Below, piece by piece: positions 5,508 to 6,045 of a stretch of 6,045 nt of DNA (positions are counted from its first letter, which is position 1; every line of letters starts with the position of its first letter). The stretch is taken from assembly GCA_021777365.1 (NCBI GenBank), contig JAJYDP010000320.1, forward strand, positions 1 through 6,045, read 5' to 3'. Under the pieces are notes generated by a model. That model saw nothing but the letters and a program-made list of their open reading frames with translations. It ran no database searches and was not told where the DNA came from. This DNA comes from Chloroflexota bacterium. GTDB taxonomy: Bacteria; Chloroflexota; Limnocylindria; Limnocylindrales; CSP1-4. The translations under genes were made by a program, and so were the position numbers.

Positions 5508-5535
5508 TGAACCGGACGGCCCGCGGCCGCATCTA
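5508..5535 (+). promoter_or_regulatory. Candidate ECF-sigma promoter at the sigma factor's own start
   Basis: TGAACC (5508-5513), a 16-base spacer and CATCTA (5530-5535) resemble the AAC-containing -35 and CGTC-type -10 of many ECF sigma promoters. Transcription from it would begin about 7 bases on, at the ATG at 5542, giving a leaderless message. Inference only. Confidence 0.3.
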
Positions 5536-5541
5536 TTGAGC

Positions 5542-6045
5542 ATGGTGGCCATCGGGCGGCTGGAGGGAGTGATCGGCGTGGGGCCTGTCGTGTCCGGGGG
5601 GACCGAGGCCGAGCGACGGGCGGCGTTCGAGCGGTTCTCGCAGGACCGCCTCGAGCGCGCCTACCGTCTGGCCAGCGTGATCCTCCGCGACGGCGGCGAG
5701 GCCGAGGACGCCGTGCACGACGCCGCGGTGCAGGCCTGGCTCCACTGGGCCGACCTGCGCGACCGGGAGCGCCTAGACGCGTGGTTCGACCGGATCGTCG
5801 TGAACGAGTGCCGCGCCCGCCTGCGCCGACGGACGATCCGGCCCCTCCCGCTGGACCCGGCCGACCCGCCCGGCCCCGATCCCTTCGCTGGCGTGCTCGA
5901 CGAGGACGTCCTCAACCGCGCGCTCGCCGCGCTCGATGCCGACCACCGCATCGCCGTGGTCCTGCGCTACATCGCCGATCTCACGCCGGCCGAGATCGCG
6001 GCCCGCACGGGCACGCGCGAGGGCACGGTGAAGTCCCGCCTCCAC
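5542..6045 (+). CDS. RNA polymerase sigma-70 family factor, ECF type (3' end outside window)
   Basis: 168 residues are visible and the frame runs off the window. Region 2 spans about residues 29-97: FERFSQDRLERAYRLASVIL, then EAEDAVHDAAVQAWLHW (the helix that binds core polymerase and the -10 element) and DAWFDRIVVNECRARLRRR, the conserved end of region 2. A Pro/Asp-rich linker (100-116) leads to region 4 from about 122: LNRALAALDADHRIAVVLRY, then LTPAEIAARTGTREGTVKSR, the helix-turn-helix that reads the -35. It would redirect RNA polymerase to a stress- or envelope-type regulon. The start is uncertain: ATG at 5542 has little ribosome site but sits at a possible leaderless promoter. GTG at 5578 has GGAGGGAG well placed upstream (AGGGAG 8 bases away) and begins closer to region 2. 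An anti-sigma gene, often directly downstream, would lie outside the window. Confidence 0.92.
   Translation, partial: MVAIGRLEGVIGVGPVVSGGTEAERRAAFERFSQDRLERAYRLASVILRDGGEAEDAVHDAAVQAWLHWADLRDRERLDAWFDRIVVNECRARLRRRTIRPLPLDPADPPGPDPFAGVLDEDVLNRALAALDADHRIAVVLRYIADLTPAEIAARTGTREGTVKSRLH
5562..5569 (+). promoter_or_regulatory. Shine-Dalgarno-like site favouring a GTG start of the sigma factor at 5578
   Basis: GGAGGGAG ends 8 bases before an in-frame GTG at 5578. If used, it shortens the sigma factor by 12 residues that lie before region 2 and show no recognisable motif. Confidence 0.45.

Larger units (their letters stand above)
5366..5541. other. 176-bp gap with no convincing gene
   Basis: Between the HicB/DinB-like gene and the sigma factor gene I see the palindrome at 5379-5390, an 11-codon ORF at 5409-5444 with a good ribosome site, and two promoter-like arrangements at 5474-5502 and 5508-5535. 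No longer open frame here looks like a protein. Confidence 0.6.

Noticed and set aside
5507..5539. Ten-codon GTG frame ending two bases before the sigma factor ATG, as a leader peptide
   Set aside because: The only purine-rich tract (GGAGG) overlaps the GTG itself, so it has no usable ribosome site, and no codon run suggests attenuation.
5533..6045. Minus-strand frames opposite the sigma factor
   Set aside because: They are shadows of a clear ECF sigma frame with regions 2 and 4.

Overview
The window is about 70% G+C and densely packed. Genes run on both strands with short gaps, strong G/C preference at third codon positions, and at least two starts that look leaderless. Together with the gene families (a luciferase-like oxidoreductase, a HicB-like/DinB-like protein, an ECF sigma factor), this suggests a free-living high-GC bacterium, most likely Chloroflexota or Actinomycetota. 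No marker gene fixes the phylum. I see no rRNA, tRNA, CRISPR, insertion sequence or phage gene.

Layout: (1) The 3' end of an MFS transporter (+) meets, tail to tail with an 11-base overlap, (2) a two-gene ABC exporter operon on the minus strand: ATPase (start refined to 2040) then ABC-2 permease, themselves overlapping by 11 bases. (3) A 191-bp divergent gap (2041-2231) holds four units of an 18-bp tandem repeat and a probable leaderless promoter for (4) a plus-strand LLM-class flavin-dependent oxidoreductase. (5) Convergent to it is a small uncharacterised minus-strand gene (3319-3648), preceded on that strand by (6) an LpqC/PHB-depolymerase-like alpha/beta hydrolase. (7) A second divergent gap (4490-4687, 198 bp) carries a 36-bp tandem duplication built of 18-bp half-units and an inverted repeat. 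(8) A plus-strand protein follows with a HicB-like N-terminus and a DinB-like C-terminus. (9) After 176 bp without a convincing gene comes an ECF-type sigma factor cut by the window end.

The only clear functional unit is the ABC ATPase/permease pair; its substrate cannot be read from sequence. The hydrolase and the small gene could be co-transcribed. The remaining genes are single transcription units with no evident shared pathway. I do not find a convincing new multi-gene system. The most distinctive features are the two 18-bp-period repeat arrays, each sitting in a divergent promoter region of nearly equal size, and the candidate self-directed promoter of the sigma factor.
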